This document shows positions 42,140-51,034 of a DNA stretch of 64,000 nucleotides, piece by piece. The stretch is from NCBI GenBank assembly GCA_023436585.1, contig JAEZIN010000012.1, forward strand, positions 1 to 64,000, read 5' to 3'. The DNA is from Bacillota bacterium. GTDB taxonomy: Bacteria > Bacillota > Clostridia > Christensenellales > Aristaeellaceae. The notes under the pieces are model-generated. The model was not told the origin of the DNA and ran no database searches. It saw only the letters and a list, made by a program, of their open reading frames with translations. Every line of letters starts with the position of its first letter. Positions within the stretch are counted from its first letter, which is position 1. The position numbers and the translations under genes are program-made.

Positions 42140-43150
42140 ATGATCGCTTTTCAGCATGTGTCAGTAGCCCGAACCGCCCCAAGCGGCAGGCCGCTTTGGG
42201 TGGAGGATGTCTCCTTTACCATTGAAAAGGGAGAGAAATTCGGCATCGCCGGTCACGAAGGCGCCGGCAAATCCACGCTTCTTCGCACAGTAAACGGTCT
42301 GGTTGCGCCAACACAGGGTGAAGTTGTGGTGGCAGGCCATACAGTAACGCGCTTGAGCAAGCGGGAGCTTGCATCCCTGCGCCAGCAAACCGGCATGGTA
42401 CTACCTTCCCCTGCTCTCTTAAACAACCTCCCCTTGAGTGACAGCATTGCCCTCCCGCTTGTATCTTCCAATATAGATGAAAAGAAAGCCTCCGGACGGG
42501 TGGAAGAGCTGTTGGCACTGACAGGCCTGGAGGGTTTGGGAAGCGCTTATCCCGGTGCGCTTACCCTGGAGCAGCAAAAGCGGGCATCTGTCGCCAGGGC
42601 GCTGGCATCGAAACCAAAGATACTGCTTTGCATGGAGCCGACGCTGGGCCTTACGCCTTCCGCGGGGGAAGACATATTAAAGCTGCTGCATCGCATACAC
42701 AGGGAGCTTCAACTGACGCTTGTTTTGTCTACACGTGATCTGCATGTCATCAAGCACCTCTGCGGCCGGGCAGCCATTATGCAGGCCGGCAAAGTGGTGG
42801 AGTTGAGCGACACCTTCTCCCTTTTCTCCACTCCCCAGCACCCTTTTACCAGGGATTTTCTCAACCAGCAGCTTTCCTTCGATCTCCCGCCAGATGTGAA
42901 GGAGCATGCCTGCGGCACCATCGTGCGCATTGAATACATGGGCGACCCGGCCAATGAGCCCGTGCTGTACGAGACAGCCCAGCGCTTCGGTGTGGAATTC
43001 AATATTCTGCAGGGCCGCATCGAATACATCGGCGGAAAGCCCCTGGGCAAAATGTATGTTTCCTTCAACGCGGAACCGGCCTTGATGGTTTCCGTGCTGG
43101 GATACTTAAAAGCGCATACCTACCGCGCGGAGGTGATACAGGATGTATAA
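42140..43150 (+). CDS. MetN-like ABC ATPase with degenerate catalytic motifs and NIL domain
   Basis: 336 residues, full MetN length with a C-terminal NIL (ACT-like) domain at about 255-336. Walker A is intact (GHEGAGKST, 38-46), but the other catalytic elements are altered: Q-loop Gln replaced (VLPS, 87-90), signature LTLEQ in place of LSGGQ (141-145), Walker B Asp replaced by Met165 (ILLCMEP), D-loop Asp by Thr172, and H-loop His by Arg199 (STRDL). The frame is open throughout, so this is not frameshift decay. It probably binds but may not hydrolyse ATP. It overlaps the permease-like gene by eight bases. Confidence 0.88.
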   Translation: MIAFQHVSVARTAPSGRPLWVEDVSFTIEKGEKFGIAGHEGAGKSTLLRTVNGLVAPTQGEVVVAGHTVTRLSKRELASLRQQTGMVLPSPALLNNLPLSDSIALPLVSSNIDEKKASGRVEELLALTGLEGLGSAYPGALTLEQQKRASVARALASKPKILLCMEPTLGLTPSAGEDILKLLHRIHRELQLTLVLSTRDLHVIKHLCGRAAIMQAGKVVELSDTFSLFSTPQHPFTRDFLNQQLSFDLPPDVKEHACGTIVRIEYMGDPANEPVLYETAQRFGVEFNILQGRIEYIGGKPLGKMYVSFNAEPALMVSVLGYLKAHTYRAEVIQDV

Positions 43151-43793
43151 TTTCCCGATTGCGCAGGCTGCGCCGCTTGTCAATGCGCTGCTGCAAACGC
43201 TTTTGCTTCTCTTTTGCCCGCTAGTCATCGCCGTTTTGTTGGGTGGGGCATTGGGTGTCCTTCTATTTTTCCGCCGCCATCCCCTGTTCGCAAAAAATCC
43301 GAAGCATGCTTTCGCCTCTGTCAAGCTGGCACCCTACCTGCGTTCTACGGCCTATCTTGGGCTTTTGCCGCTGCTTTTTCTGTTGCTCCGGCAGATTCCA
43401 GGCATTGCGGAGAGCACGGCGGTCATACTGCTTCTGTCCCTTGGCGCAGCGGTTTATATGGCCGTGCATGTATTCGGTTCGTTCCACGCGCTGGATGCAT
43501 CGACCCTGGAGATGGCGCTGTCCTCCGGCCTTTTAAACCTCTCCATCCTCCGCCGCGTTTTGTTTCCTCTGGCGAGAAACAGGCTTCTCCTTACGCTTTG
43601 TGATACTACCCTTTTCCTTTTGGCAATGGGCACAGTATCGGGATGCGTGTCGGGCATAGGCCTTGCGGGGCTGGCCATTCGCAGCGGATTGCCGGATTTG
43701 GGCAGCCTTACATGGATTTGGTGTTTGCTGCTGCTGCTTCCCCTCTTTCTTCTCGCCGGCGGCCTTTCGGCCCGCTTTGCCAAAAAAGCATAG
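43143..43793 (+). CDS. Diverged MetI-like permease
   Basis: 216 residues, about five to six hydrophobic helices, similar in length to MetI. The coupling loop that should contact MetN, EMALSSGLLNLSILRRVLFPLAR, is recognisable but altered, and the GGGGLGDLA-type end motif is reduced to GIGLAGLAIRSGLPDLGS. No binding-protein gene (metQ) follows; a terminator comes next. With the degenerate MetN it may form a non-transporting membrane complex or a decayed importer. Confidence 0.78.
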   Translation: MYNFPIAQAAPLVNALLQTLLLLFCPLVIAVLLGGALGVLLFFRRHPLFAKNPKHAFASVKLAPYLRSTAYLGLLPLLFLLLRQIPGIAESTAVILLLSLGAAVYMAVHVFGSFHALDASTLEMALSSGLLNLSILRRVLFPLARNRLLLTLCDTTLFLLAMGTVSGCVSGIGLAGLAIRSGLPDLGSLTWIWCLLLLLPLFLLAGGLSARFAKKA

Positions 43794-43827
43794 CACATGA
43801 TTCATTTTCAAGTTTGACAGTTTTTTG

Positions 43828-43854
43828 GCCCGGCATTGCGCCGGGCTTTTTTTT
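43828..43854 (+). terminator. Terminator of the rrf2-metNI-like operon
   Basis: Stem GCCCGGC-ATTGC-GCCGGGC followed by eight T. It lies about 35 bases after the permease-like stop. Confidence 0.92.
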
Positions 43855-43949
43855 GACACGAATTCTGCAATGCACATGTAATAAAGCGTCGTTTTTTCGG
43901 GATAACAGCCCGTTTCATTGTACTTAATTTCATCCATCCGGTATATCTA

Positions 43950-43978
43950 TTGCATATTTTACGTTTTGTGATTATAAT
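43950..43978 (+). promoter_or_regulatory. Promoter of the liv operon
   Basis: TTGCAT (43950-43955) and a perfect TATAAT (43973-43978) with a 17-base spacer, about 45 bases before the livK ATG. Confidence 0.82.
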
Positions 43979-44023
43979 AGATGACAGCACCAAGGGAAGA
44001 CAATTGGAAAGGAAGTTGACTCT

Positions 44024-45148
44024 ATGAAGAAGGTCCTTGCCCTCATTCTTGCAACGCTCCTCATGGTTCCCGCTCTGGCGCTTTCGGAAGCGGAACCCAT
44101 CAAAATCGGCGTATTCGAACCCCTCACCGGTTCCAAGGCTGCCGGCGGCATGATGGAATATGAAGGCATCCAGGCCGCTCATTCCGTAGTGGGCGAAGTT
44201 CTGGGCAGGCCCATCGTACTGGTTCCTGTGGATAACAAGTCCGACGACGTGGAAGCTGCTACCGCTGGCTCCCGCCTAGTAGAAGCCGAAAAGGTGGATA
44301 TCGTCATCGGCTCCTGGGGCTCCAGCCTCTCCATCGCCGGCGGCCCCGCCTTTGAAGCGGCGCAAGTTCCGGCCATCGGCACTTCCTGCACCAACCCCAA
44401 CGTCACCCTGGGCAACGAGTACTACTTCCGCGTCTGCTATCTGGACGACTTCCAGGGCACGCTGCTGGCCAACTATGCCAAGAACAACCTGGGCGCCAAG
44501 ACGGCGGCCGTCATCTGCGACAAGTCCAACGTGTACGCCATCGGCCTTCGCAAGTACTTTGTGGAAGCCTTCGGCGAGGCGAACATCGTGGCGGAAGCCT
44601 ATTTCAACGTCGGCGATCAGGAGTTCTCCTCCCAGATCACCACGGTCATGGCCGCCAACCCCGACGTCATCTTCATGCCCAGCGACTTCACCGAGCCCGG
44701 CCTTCTGATGAAGCAGGCCCGCGACATGGGCTATACAGATGTTCCCTTCCTGGGCGGCGACACCTGGGAAACCCAGGCCATGATCGACATCGGCGGCGCC
44801 GCTGTGGAATCCTGCCGCTTCACCACCTTCTTTGACGCCGACGCGGCACCCACCGCCGAAATCACCGCCTTCCTGGATGCTTATGCCAAGATGTTCAATG
44901 GCGAAAAGCCCAAGGGTTCCGTTACGGCTTTGGGCTATGACGCCTACATGGCGGCTGTGAAGGCCATCGAGCTGGCCGGCACCACCGACGGCCCCGCCCT
45001 GAAGGATGCGCTTTCCAAGCTGGAGATGACGGGCGTTACCGGCGCCTTGAAGTTTGACGCCAATGGCGACGCCATTAAGAACATGGCCGTCATCAAGACT
45101 GTGAAGGATGGCAAGTTCGTATACCTCGACACCGTTGTTGTCGAATAA
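44024..45148 (+). CDS. livK: Branched-chain amino-acid ABC transporter binding protein
   Basis: 374 residues. Signal peptide MKKVLALILATLLMVPALALS with AxA-like cleavage and no lipobox. The mature protein starts IKIGVFEPLTGSKAAGG, the usual type-I periplasmic binding motif, and has VDIVIGSWGSSLS and FRVCYLDDFQGTLLA. It feeds LivHMGF. A terminator-like hairpin follows. Confidence 0.92.
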   Translation: MKKVLALILATLLMVPALALSEAEPIKIGVFEPLTGSKAAGGMMEYEGIQAAHSVVGEVLGRPIVLVPVDNKSDDVEAATAGSRLVEAEKVDIVIGSWGSSLSIAGGPAFEAAQVPAIGTSCTNPNVTLGNEYYFRVCYLDDFQGTLLANYAKNNLGAKTAAVICDKSNVYAIGLRKYFVEAFGEANIVAEAYFNVGDQEFSSQITTVMAANPDVIFMPSDFTEPGLLMKQARDMGYTDVPFLGGDTWETQAMIDIGGAAVESCRFTTFFDADAAPTAEITAFLDAYAKMFNGEKPKGSVTALGYDAYMAAVKAIELAGTTDGPALKDALSKLEMTGVTGALKFDANGDAIKNMAVIKTVKDGKFVYLDTVVVE

Positions 45149-45166
45149 GCCGCAAAGCTAACCCTT

Positions 45167-45207
45167 GCGGGCGGCGATTTTGTCGCCGCCCGCATTCCTT
45201 TTTTTCG
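45167..45207 (+). terminator. Terminator/attenuator between livK and livH
   Basis: Perfect 11-bp stem GCGGGCGGCGA / TCGCCGCCCGC with loop TTTTG-like, followed by a T-rich tract. No second promoter is obvious before livH, so partial read-through would set the binding protein in excess. Confidence 0.88.
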
Positions 45208-45286
45208 TTTTTTGGAAATGCGCAGGCCGGCACGCATTGTTTGCGCCGGGAGGCCGGACGCCTGCGGTGAGGATGGTGCTTTCCCA

Positions 45287-46180
45287 ATGACGTTTGTGCT
45301 TTTCCTGCAGCAGCTCATCAACGGCCTGACGGTCGGCAGCTTGTATGCGCTGATCGCTGTAGGATATACCATGGTCTACGGCATTTTGCGCCTGATCAAT
45401 TTTGCCCATGGCGACATCTTCATGATGTCCATGTACTTTCTTTTCTTCGGCGTATCCGTTTTCTTCATACCGTGGTGGGCATCCGTTCTGCTTGTACTTT
45501 TCGCCACGGCCCTGCTGGGCATGCTGATTGAAGGCGCGGCGTACCGCCCCCTTCGTAGCGCCCCGAGAATCTCCCTATTGATTTCCTCCATCGGCGTTTC
45601 CTATCTATTGGAGAACCTGGCCACCGTACTCTTTACGGGCATCCCGAGGCAGTTCCCCGATTTTCCGCTTCTACAGGAAGTTATCATCCTTGGCAATGTG
45701 CGCTTCTCCCGCCTATCCATCTTTGTGCCGCTGATCATGGCGGCTTTGATGCTTGGCCTTCAGTTCCTGATTCACAGGACTAAGGTGGGCATGGGAATGC
45801 GCGCCGTCAGCAAGGATTTTGAAACAGCCCGGCTCATGGGCATCAAGATCAACCGGGTCATTGCTGTCACCTTCGGTATCGGCTCACTCCTGGCCGCCGT
45901 GGGTGCCATCATGTGGGGCATCAAGTATCCACGCATCGAGCCCTACGCTGGCGTGATGCCAGGTTTAAAATGCTTTATCGCCGCCGTTCTCGGCGGTATC
46001 GGCAATGTGACAGGCGCGGTCATCGGCGGCCTCATCCTTGGCGTGATGGAAATACTGATCGTTTTCTTCGCTCCGTCCCTGTCCGGCTATAAAGACGCGT
46101 TTGCCTTTGTCGCACTGATCGTCATTCTCCTGGTCAGGCCTACAGGCCTGATGGGCGAAGCGGTCACCGACAAGGTGTAA
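45287..46180 (+). CDS. livH: Branched-chain amino-acid ABC permease LivH
   Basis: 297 residues, eight hydrophobic segments. Family signature FLQQLINGLTVGSLYALIAVGYTMVYGILRLINFAHGD at the N-terminus (start at ATG 45287) and the cytoplasmic loop SKDFETARLMGIKINRVI. The ribosome site is weak, consistent with read-through dosage. Followed 14 bases later by livM. Confidence 0.93.
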   Translation: MTFVLFLQQLINGLTVGSLYALIAVGYTMVYGILRLINFAHGDIFMMSMYFLFFGVSVFFIPWWASVLLVLFATALLGMLIEGAAYRPLRSAPRISLLISSIGVSYLLENLATVLFTGIPRQFPDFPLLQEVIILGNVRFSRLSIFVPLIMAALMLGLQFLIHRTKVGMGMRAVSKDFETARLMGIKINRVIAVTFGIGSLLAAVGAIMWGIKYPRIEPYAGVMPGLKCFIAAVLGGIGNVTGAVIGGLILGVMEILIVFFAPSLSGYKDAFAFVALIVILLVRPTGLMGEAVTDKV

Positions 46181-46194
46181 GGAGGCATGGGAAT

Positions 46195-47337
46195 ATGAAG
46201 AAAAATGCTTCCCCCGCCTTTATGGGCATCGCTTCCAGAATGACAAAAAAAGGCCGCACCAACGCATTGCTGACGGCAGTGGCGCTGTTGGCTGTGCTGG
46301 TTTTTTTGATGCTTTTAAGCAGTAAGCAAATTGGCGATGCTTATCAGATTCGCATCCTGAACATGTGCGCCATCTATGCGATCCTGGGCCTTTCCATGAA
46401 CCTGGTAAACGGCTTTACAGGCCTATTCTCCCTGGGGCAGGCGGGTTTTATGGCCATCGGCGCCTATGTGACAACGCTTTTATTCATGTCCCCCGAAGCC
46501 AAGGAAAGCGTGTTTTACCTGGAGCCTATCGTCCCCTGGCTGGGCTCCATCCAGCTTCCCTTCCCCATCGCATTGCTGATGGGCGGGCTGTCCAGCGGCG
46601 CGTTCGCGTTCCTCATCGGCTTCCCGGTGCTGCGGCTGCGCGGTGATTACCTGGCTATCGCCACCCTGGGTTTTTCAGAGATCGTACGGGTGATATTCAC
46701 CAACCTGCAAACCATCACCAACGGCGCGGTGGGCATCAAGAATATTCCTCCCGTCGCCAACCTATGGTGGACCTTTGGCATCATGGCCCTGTGCGTCGTG
46801 CTGATGCTGCGTTTGATGCGCACCAGCTACGGCCGCGCCTTCAAAGCGGTCCGGGATGATGAAGTGGCTGCGGAGGGCATGGGCATATCCCTTTTCAAGC
46901 ACAAGATGTTTTCTTTCATCCTCTCCAGTGTCCTGGCGGGCATCGGCGGCGGCCTTCTGGCCAGCGTGGTAGGGTCCATCAATCCCCTGCTGTTCCGTTT
47001 CGTACTGGCGTACGACATCCTGCTCATCGTGGTGCTGGGCGGCATGGGCAGCATTTCCGGTACCATTGTCGGCGCTTTCGTCATCACCATCGCCAAGGAA
47101 TGGCTGCGTTGGCTGGACAACGGCTTTTCCCTGGGGTTTGTGCAGGTCCCCGCCATCGCCGGGCTGCGCATGGTAATCTTCTCCCTGCTTTTGATGTGTG
47201 TCATCCTCTTCTACCGCAAGGGGCTGTTCGGTTCCAATGAGTTTTCCTGGGCAGCCTGCAGCCACGCGTTGAAGGCTGCCGGAGAGTTTTTCAAAAAGCC
47301 CTTTAGGCCGGCGAAGAAGAAGGGGGGCAAAAAGTGA
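46195..47337 (+). CDS. livM: Branched-chain amino-acid ABC permease LivM
   Basis: 380 residues. N-terminal basic region, then helices including ILGLSMNLVNGFTGLFSLGQAGFMAIGAY, a LivM hallmark, and the coupling loop AVRDDEVAAEGMGISLFKHKMFSF. The C-terminal tail after residue 345 is unusually basic (RPAKKKGGKK). Overlaps livG by four bases. Confidence 0.94.
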   Translation: MKKNASPAFMGIASRMTKKGRTNALLTAVALLAVLVFLMLLSSKQIGDAYQIRILNMCAIYAILGLSMNLVNGFTGLFSLGQAGFMAIGAYVTTLLFMSPEAKESVFYLEPIVPWLGSIQLPFPIALLMGGLSSGAFAFLIGFPVLRLRGDYLAIATLGFSEIVRVIFTNLQTITNGAVGIKNIPPVANLWWTFGIMALCVVLMLRLMRTSYGRAFKAVRDDEVAAEGMGISLFKHKMFSFILSSVLAGIGGGLLASVVGSINPLLFRFVLAYDILLIVVLGGMGSISGTIVGAFVITIAKEWLRWLDNGFSLGFVQVPAIAGLRMVIFSLLLMCVILFYRKGLFGSNEFSWAACSHALKAAGEFFKKPFRPAKKKGGKK

Positions 47338-48143
47338 TGCGCATACTGGAAACCTCCCATATCACCATGCGCTTTGGCGGCGTGGTCGCCGTGGATAATT
47401 TAAGCCTGCATGTGGACAGCGGCGAGATCGTAGCCATCATCGGCCCAAACGGAGCCGGCAAAACCACCGCCTTCAACATGATTACCGGCGTGTACACGCC
47501 CACCCAGGGCAAGGTATTTCTTTCAGACAGCAAAGGCGAAATGGAAAACATCACCGGCATGCGCCCCGACAGGATCACGGCTCTGGGTGCCGCCAGAACA
47601 TATCAAAATATACGCCTGTTCAAAAGCATGACGGTGCTGGATAACGTACGCATCGCCCAGCACCTGCACTTGAAAAACGGATTCGTGAACGCCATTACCG
47701 GCATACCGAAGCTTCAAAAGCTGCGCCCTTTCCCCTACGGCAGCGAAGAACGAGCTTTGAAAGAAGAAGCCATGGCGATCCTTCATCGCGTAGGCCTTGC
47801 CCATGCCGCCGGTGAAATGGCCACCTCCCTGCCCTACGGCGAGCAGCGCCGCCTGGAAATCGCCAGGGCGCTGGCCACGCGCCCCAGACTGCTTTTGCTG
47901 GATGAGCCTGCCGCGGGCATGAACCCCAAGGAGACGGAGGACCTGACCACCTTCGTGAAACAGCTTCGGGATGACCTGAAGCTCACCATCATGCTCATCG
48001 AGCACCATATGCAGATCGTGATGGATATTTCCGACCGCATCTATGTGCTGGATTACGGCAAGTTGATCGCCCAGGGCCCGCCCAGCGAAATCCAAAACAA
48101 TCAGGACGTCATCACGGCCTATCTGGGGGTGGAAGAAGCATGA
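47334..48143 (+). CDS. livG: Branched-chain amino-acid ABC ATPase LivG
   Basis: 269 residues. Walker A GPNGAGKTT, the family-specific ARTYQNIRLFKSMTVLDNV, signature LPYGEQRRLEIARAL, Walker B LLLLDEPAAGMNP and H-loop IEHHM. It pairs with LivF and overlaps it by four bases. Confidence 0.95.
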   Translation: MMRILETSHITMRFGGVVAVDNLSLHVDSGEIVAIIGPNGAGKTTAFNMITGVYTPTQGKVFLSDSKGEMENITGMRPDRITALGAARTYQNIRLFKSMTVLDNVRIAQHLHLKNGFVNAITGIPKLQKLRPFPYGSEERALKEEAMAILHRVGLAHAAGEMATSLPYGEQRRLEIARALATRPRLLLLDEPAAGMNPKETEDLTTFVKQLRDDLKLTIMLIEHHMQIVMDISDRIYVLDYGKLIAQGPPSEIQNNQDVITAYLGVEEA

Positions 48144-48862
48144 GCTTGCTGAATGTAAACGGCTTGAAGGTCCAGTACGGCGGCATTCAAGCGCTGTCAG
48201 GCATCTCCTTCCAGGTGGAAAAAGGGCAAATCGTATCCCTCATCGGGGCCAACGGCGCAGGCAAATCCACCACACTTCGGGCCATCACCAGCCTTGTGCC
48301 CATGGCGGGCGGGCGGATCGAGTATGAAGGCGTAGATATCAGCACACTGGATACGCAGCAGATGATTCAAAGGGGCATTGTTCTGGTACCCGAGGGCCGG
48401 AGGGTTTTCCCCAACCTCTCCACACTGGAAAACCTCAAGGTTGGCGCGTACACCCGCAAGGATGCTGCCGGCATCGCCAGCGATATCGAAAAAGTGTATA
48501 CGCTCTTCCCCCGCTTGAAGGAGCGCCATTGGCAGCTGTCCGGCACACTGTCCGGGGGCGAACAGCAGATGCTAGCGGTGGGCCGCGCGCTAATGGCCCG
48601 CCCCAAGCTTTTGATGATGGATGAACCTTCCCTGGGCCTTGCCCCGCTGGTCGTACGCGACATCTTCAATACCGTAAAAAAGCTTCATGGCGAAGGTATC
48701 ACCATTTTGCTGGTGGAGCAGAACGCCAATGCCGCCTTGAAAATCTCCGACCAGGGTTATGTACTGCAGACCGGCCGCATCACGCTTGCCGGAACAGGCA
48801 GGGAACTGCTGGAGAACCCGCAGGTAAGGGAGGCGTATCTGGGCCGGGCAAGTAACAAATAG
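48140..48862 (+). CDS. livF: Branched-chain amino-acid ABC ATPase LivF
   Basis: 240 residues. Walker A GANGAGKST, VLVPEGRRVFPNLSTLENL, signature LSGGEQQM, Walker B LLMMDEPSLGLAP and H-loop VEQNANAAL are typical of LivF. Last gene of the liv operon, ending at a strong terminator. Confidence 0.95.
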   Translation: MSLLNVNGLKVQYGGIQALSGISFQVEKGQIVSLIGANGAGKSTTLRAITSLVPMAGGRIEYEGVDISTLDTQQMIQRGIVLVPEGRRVFPNLSTLENLKVGAYTRKDAAGIASDIEKVYTLFPRLKERHWQLSGTLSGGEQQMLAVGRALMARPKLLMMDEPSLGLAPLVVRDIFNTVKKLHGEGITILLVEQNANAALKISDQGYVLQTGRITLAGTGRELLENPQVREAYLGRASNK

Positions 48863-48880
48863 TATAGCCACAAAAAGTAT

Positions 48881-48915
48881 AAGGCCTGTGCCGGTTGTTG
48901 ACACAGGCCTTTTGA
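48881..48915 (+). terminator. Terminator of the liv operon
   Basis: 10-bp stem AAGGCCTGTG / CACAGGCCTT with an 11-base loop, followed by TTGATTTATTT. Confidence 0.9.
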
Positions 48916-48955
48916 TTTATTTCTATATTGCCATCGGCACCTATCTCGTGATGAC

Positions 48956-49027
48956 TTACCTTCCCCTAGTCAATGGCTTATGCACCGAAATGGCCTTCGC
49001 GGGGCACATTTCCTGGCAACAGTGACA
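48956..49027 (-). pseudogene. Displaced 3' end of a DUF362-type ferredoxin gene
   Basis: Minus strand, 23 codons to a TAA read CHCCQEMCPAKAISV and then HKPLTRGR. This matches the C-terminus of the intact DUF362 protein at 51871 (CYCCQEACTLGAISV) and has the canonical CxxCxxxCPxxAI pattern that the intact copy has lost. The codons after CAGGAA are GC-rich like the host, while the sequence just upstream is AT-rich like the island. An upstream Cys pair, KCIFC, is visible in another frame. It marks the left edge of the AT-rich island. Confidence 0.65.
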
Positions 49028-49193
49028 AGCAAAAAATGCACTTTCTACCTACTCATGTTTCCAGTTTTCCTATGATCAAAATAAATGCAAAATATGCGGG
49101 TTTGATCCCTCCACAGCGAAAAGAAGGTTGTCATGAGTGTCTGGAATACATGTGAAGGTTGAGTGCCATTTTTTATTGAATTTCAAATGAGCA

Positions 49194-49433
49194 TTATCTT
49201 GTTAACTTATTGGCATCGAATAGAGCAGTATATCCGCAAGTTGAGCATGTGAGTAATACAAGCGATAAGGCTTTATTGGTGTCAACGCTGCTGTAATTAG
49301 TGGATGATAGCAGCATCCCCAATCTATCAGAAACACCAAAGTCATTGCCTCCGCAATAAGGACAAGGGAATGGAATGGTTTTCTGTTGTAGTTTTTCTGT
49401 TGCTTCAGCATGATTGTAAATACCAGTTTTCAT
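49194..49433 (-). CDS. Small zinc-ribbon protein of unknown function
   Basis: 79 residues with two Cys pairs, CPYC (24-27) and CSTC (63-66), separated by about 35 residues, suggesting one zinc site in a ribbon. GGGAG sits six bases before the ATG, and the gene is AT-rich like the rest of the island. It is divergent from the ATPase operon. It may be a small regulator or nucleic-acid binder for the island, but this is inference. Confidence 0.65.
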   Translation of the reverse strand: MKTGIYNHAEATEKLQQKTIPFPCPYCGGNDFGVSDRLGMLLSSTNYSSVDTNKALSLVLLTCSTCGYTALFDANKLTR

Positions 49434-49568
49434 ATGCTTCTCCCTTCAATATTTTGTTTCTCATATATATGCATTACATAGGGACAATTATGAATTGTCG
49501 AGATAAACCAGATCAATAGTATAAGGTGTACCGTACATCCGTTCTCCTTTCCCACTTGGCGGTTATTG

Positions 49569-49577
49569 TGTTATAAT
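49569..49577 (+). promoter_or_regulatory. Extended -10 promoter of the island operon
   Basis: TGT-TATAAT at 49569-49577 forms an extended -10; the -35 region (TTCCCA at 49549-49554) is weak. Start would be near 49584, about 30 bases before the ATPase ATG. Confidence 0.6.
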
Positions 49578-49614
49578 ATGGATATTTATCAAAGAACATG
49601 TAAGAAGTGACTTT

Positions 49615-50748
49615 ATGCTTGCTTGCCTAGATCTTTTAGATAAGAATCCATCCACCACGCAAAGTAAGTCTAGATTATCTAATGGATATTTTAAGTTCTC
49701 ATATTCATACCCAAACTGGGATATTTTTGGTGTTACAAGACTCATTCAGTATATCAATGCTCTGCATAATAGGTATGTAGGAGCACGCTTACCATTGTGG
49801 ATTGAACTGGGTAATGTTGAGGCAATTGACAAACTATCTATTACGATGTTGGAATGCATATGCTATATCTTAACACATTATTACAAATACTATGTTCGTA
49901 TAAATTTTACATTTAGTAAAAATATTGTTGCTGAAGGAATACAATCTTCTCCCCTAATGCTTCTGAAAGCAAATAGAGTAGAAGACTTTGAAAAAAAATT
50001 TCTAAGTGAAATATATAAGAATCACTATCGTAAGATAATTCCTGCTACTGCCGCATTTAGTGGTGAACTTTGCATAATCATGTCAGACATTGACTCATTC
50101 TTAAAGTTATTCAATGTTGAGGAAGATTACAGAGATGCAATATCAGAGGTAATTGTTGAGTTGGCTGGAAATGCTAGTGAGCATGGTAATTCTGATTGTC
50201 TAGTTGATATTGATGTAACAAGTATATACTGTAAACGCGATGCAGGAGGAGTATATCGAGGTTTAAATCTATCATTATTGAATTTTTCAGAATCGTTAAT
50301 GGGCACAGCTCTACAGGAAAAAATTAAGCTTGGTGATCTTGGTGAATCAAGATATAATATTGTAAAGACCGCTTTACATAATCATTCAAGGTTTTTTGAC
50401 GATCAATATTTTGAGAGCGACTTTTTTATGGTGGCGGCATTTCAAGATAAGATTTCAAGTCGCAAGAATAATGTTGCCTCAGGAGGCACAGGACTAACAA
50501 AGCTAATATGTTCTTTAGAAGAGAGGTCAGAGGCACATACTTGCTATGTTATCGGTGGCAACCGGAAAATGTCCTTCGTTCACGAGTATTTGGAATACGA
50601 TGCTGATGGATGGATCGGTTTCAACAAATCACATGATTTTATTAATACAAGGCCAGATACTTCTATTTTTTCATCTATTCCAGTATATTTCCCTGGAACT
50701 GCTTACAATTTAAATTTTGTTATGAAGGAGAATGACAATGAGTACTAA
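49615..50748 (+). CDS. GHKL-type ATPase with N-terminal STAS-like region
   Basis: 377 residues, AT-rich codons. The central part has an N-box of the histidine-kinase-like ATPase fold, SEVIVELAGNASEHG, with Glu182, Asn186 and His190, and a late G-box SGGTGL (289-294). There is no HisKA box, so it is not a sensor kinase; the layout recalls anti-sigma kinases and MutL/Hsp90-like ATPases. The first 100 residues contain a strand-helix unit (LWIELGNVEAIDKLSITMLE) like a STAS domain. It overlaps the STAS-like gene by 11 bases. The ribosome site is weak. I do not recognise a named family. Confidence 0.7.
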   Translation: MLACLDLLDKNPSTTQSKSRLSNGYFKFSYSYPNWDIFGVTRLIQYINALHNRYVGARLPLWIELGNVEAIDKLSITMLECICYILTHYYKYYVRINFTFSKNIVAEGIQSSPLMLLKANRVEDFEKKFLSEIYKNHYRKIIPATAAFSGELCIIMSDIDSFLKLFNVEEDYRDAISEVIVELAGNASEHGNSDCLVDIDVTSIYCKRDAGGVYRGLNLSLLNFSESLMGTALQEKIKLGDLGESRYNIVKTALHNHSRFFDDQYFESDFFMVAAFQDKISSRKNNVASGGTGLTKLICSLEERSEAHTCYVIGGNRKMSFVHEYLEYDADGWIGFNKSHDFINTRPDTSIFSSIPVYFPGTAYNLNFVMKENDNEY

Positions 50749-51022
50749 AATATGTCTCACTTTTGATAAGACACTTGTAGCTCTTGCTGGTAATCCCTTT
50801 GGTCAAAGGACGTTTGATGAACAGGTTAAGAGCAAAATTGATGATTCCGATGATATAACTATCGTATTTCCTCCCCAGATTATCAAAATCGCATCATCAT
50901 TTGTACAAGGGTTTATGAACTATTGGATGACAAAATATGCAATTCAAGAAATATCAGAAAAGGTAACGATCGTTACCAGTAACGAAAAACTCACTCAGAG
51001 TTTTTATAGTAATATGCTATAG
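50738..51022 (+). CDS. STAS-like small protein (DUF4325-like)
   Basis: 94 residues. Strand then helix order with ITIVFPPQIIKIASSFVQGFM resembles the STAS-like DUF4325 group, in which an Asp/Pro-containing strand is followed by SSF at the start of a helix. ATG 50738 has AAGGAG seven bases upstream. It is encoded between the ATPase and the membrane protein with overlap and a 12-base gap. By analogy with SpoIIAA/RsbV it may be the partner or substrate of the ATPase, but the phospho-acceptor is not certain. Confidence 0.6.
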   Translation: MSTKICLTFDKTLVALAGNPFGQRTFDEQVKSKIDDSDDITIVFPPQIIKIASSFVQGFMNYWMTKYAIQEISEKVTIVTSNEKLTQSFYSNML

Positions 51023-51034
51023 TGAGGTATGTAC

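Noticed and set aside
49304..49519. 71-codon plus-strand frame over the zinc-ribbon gene
   Set aside because: No ribosome site or conserved feature; the minus-strand frame has paired CxxC motifs and a good ribosome site.
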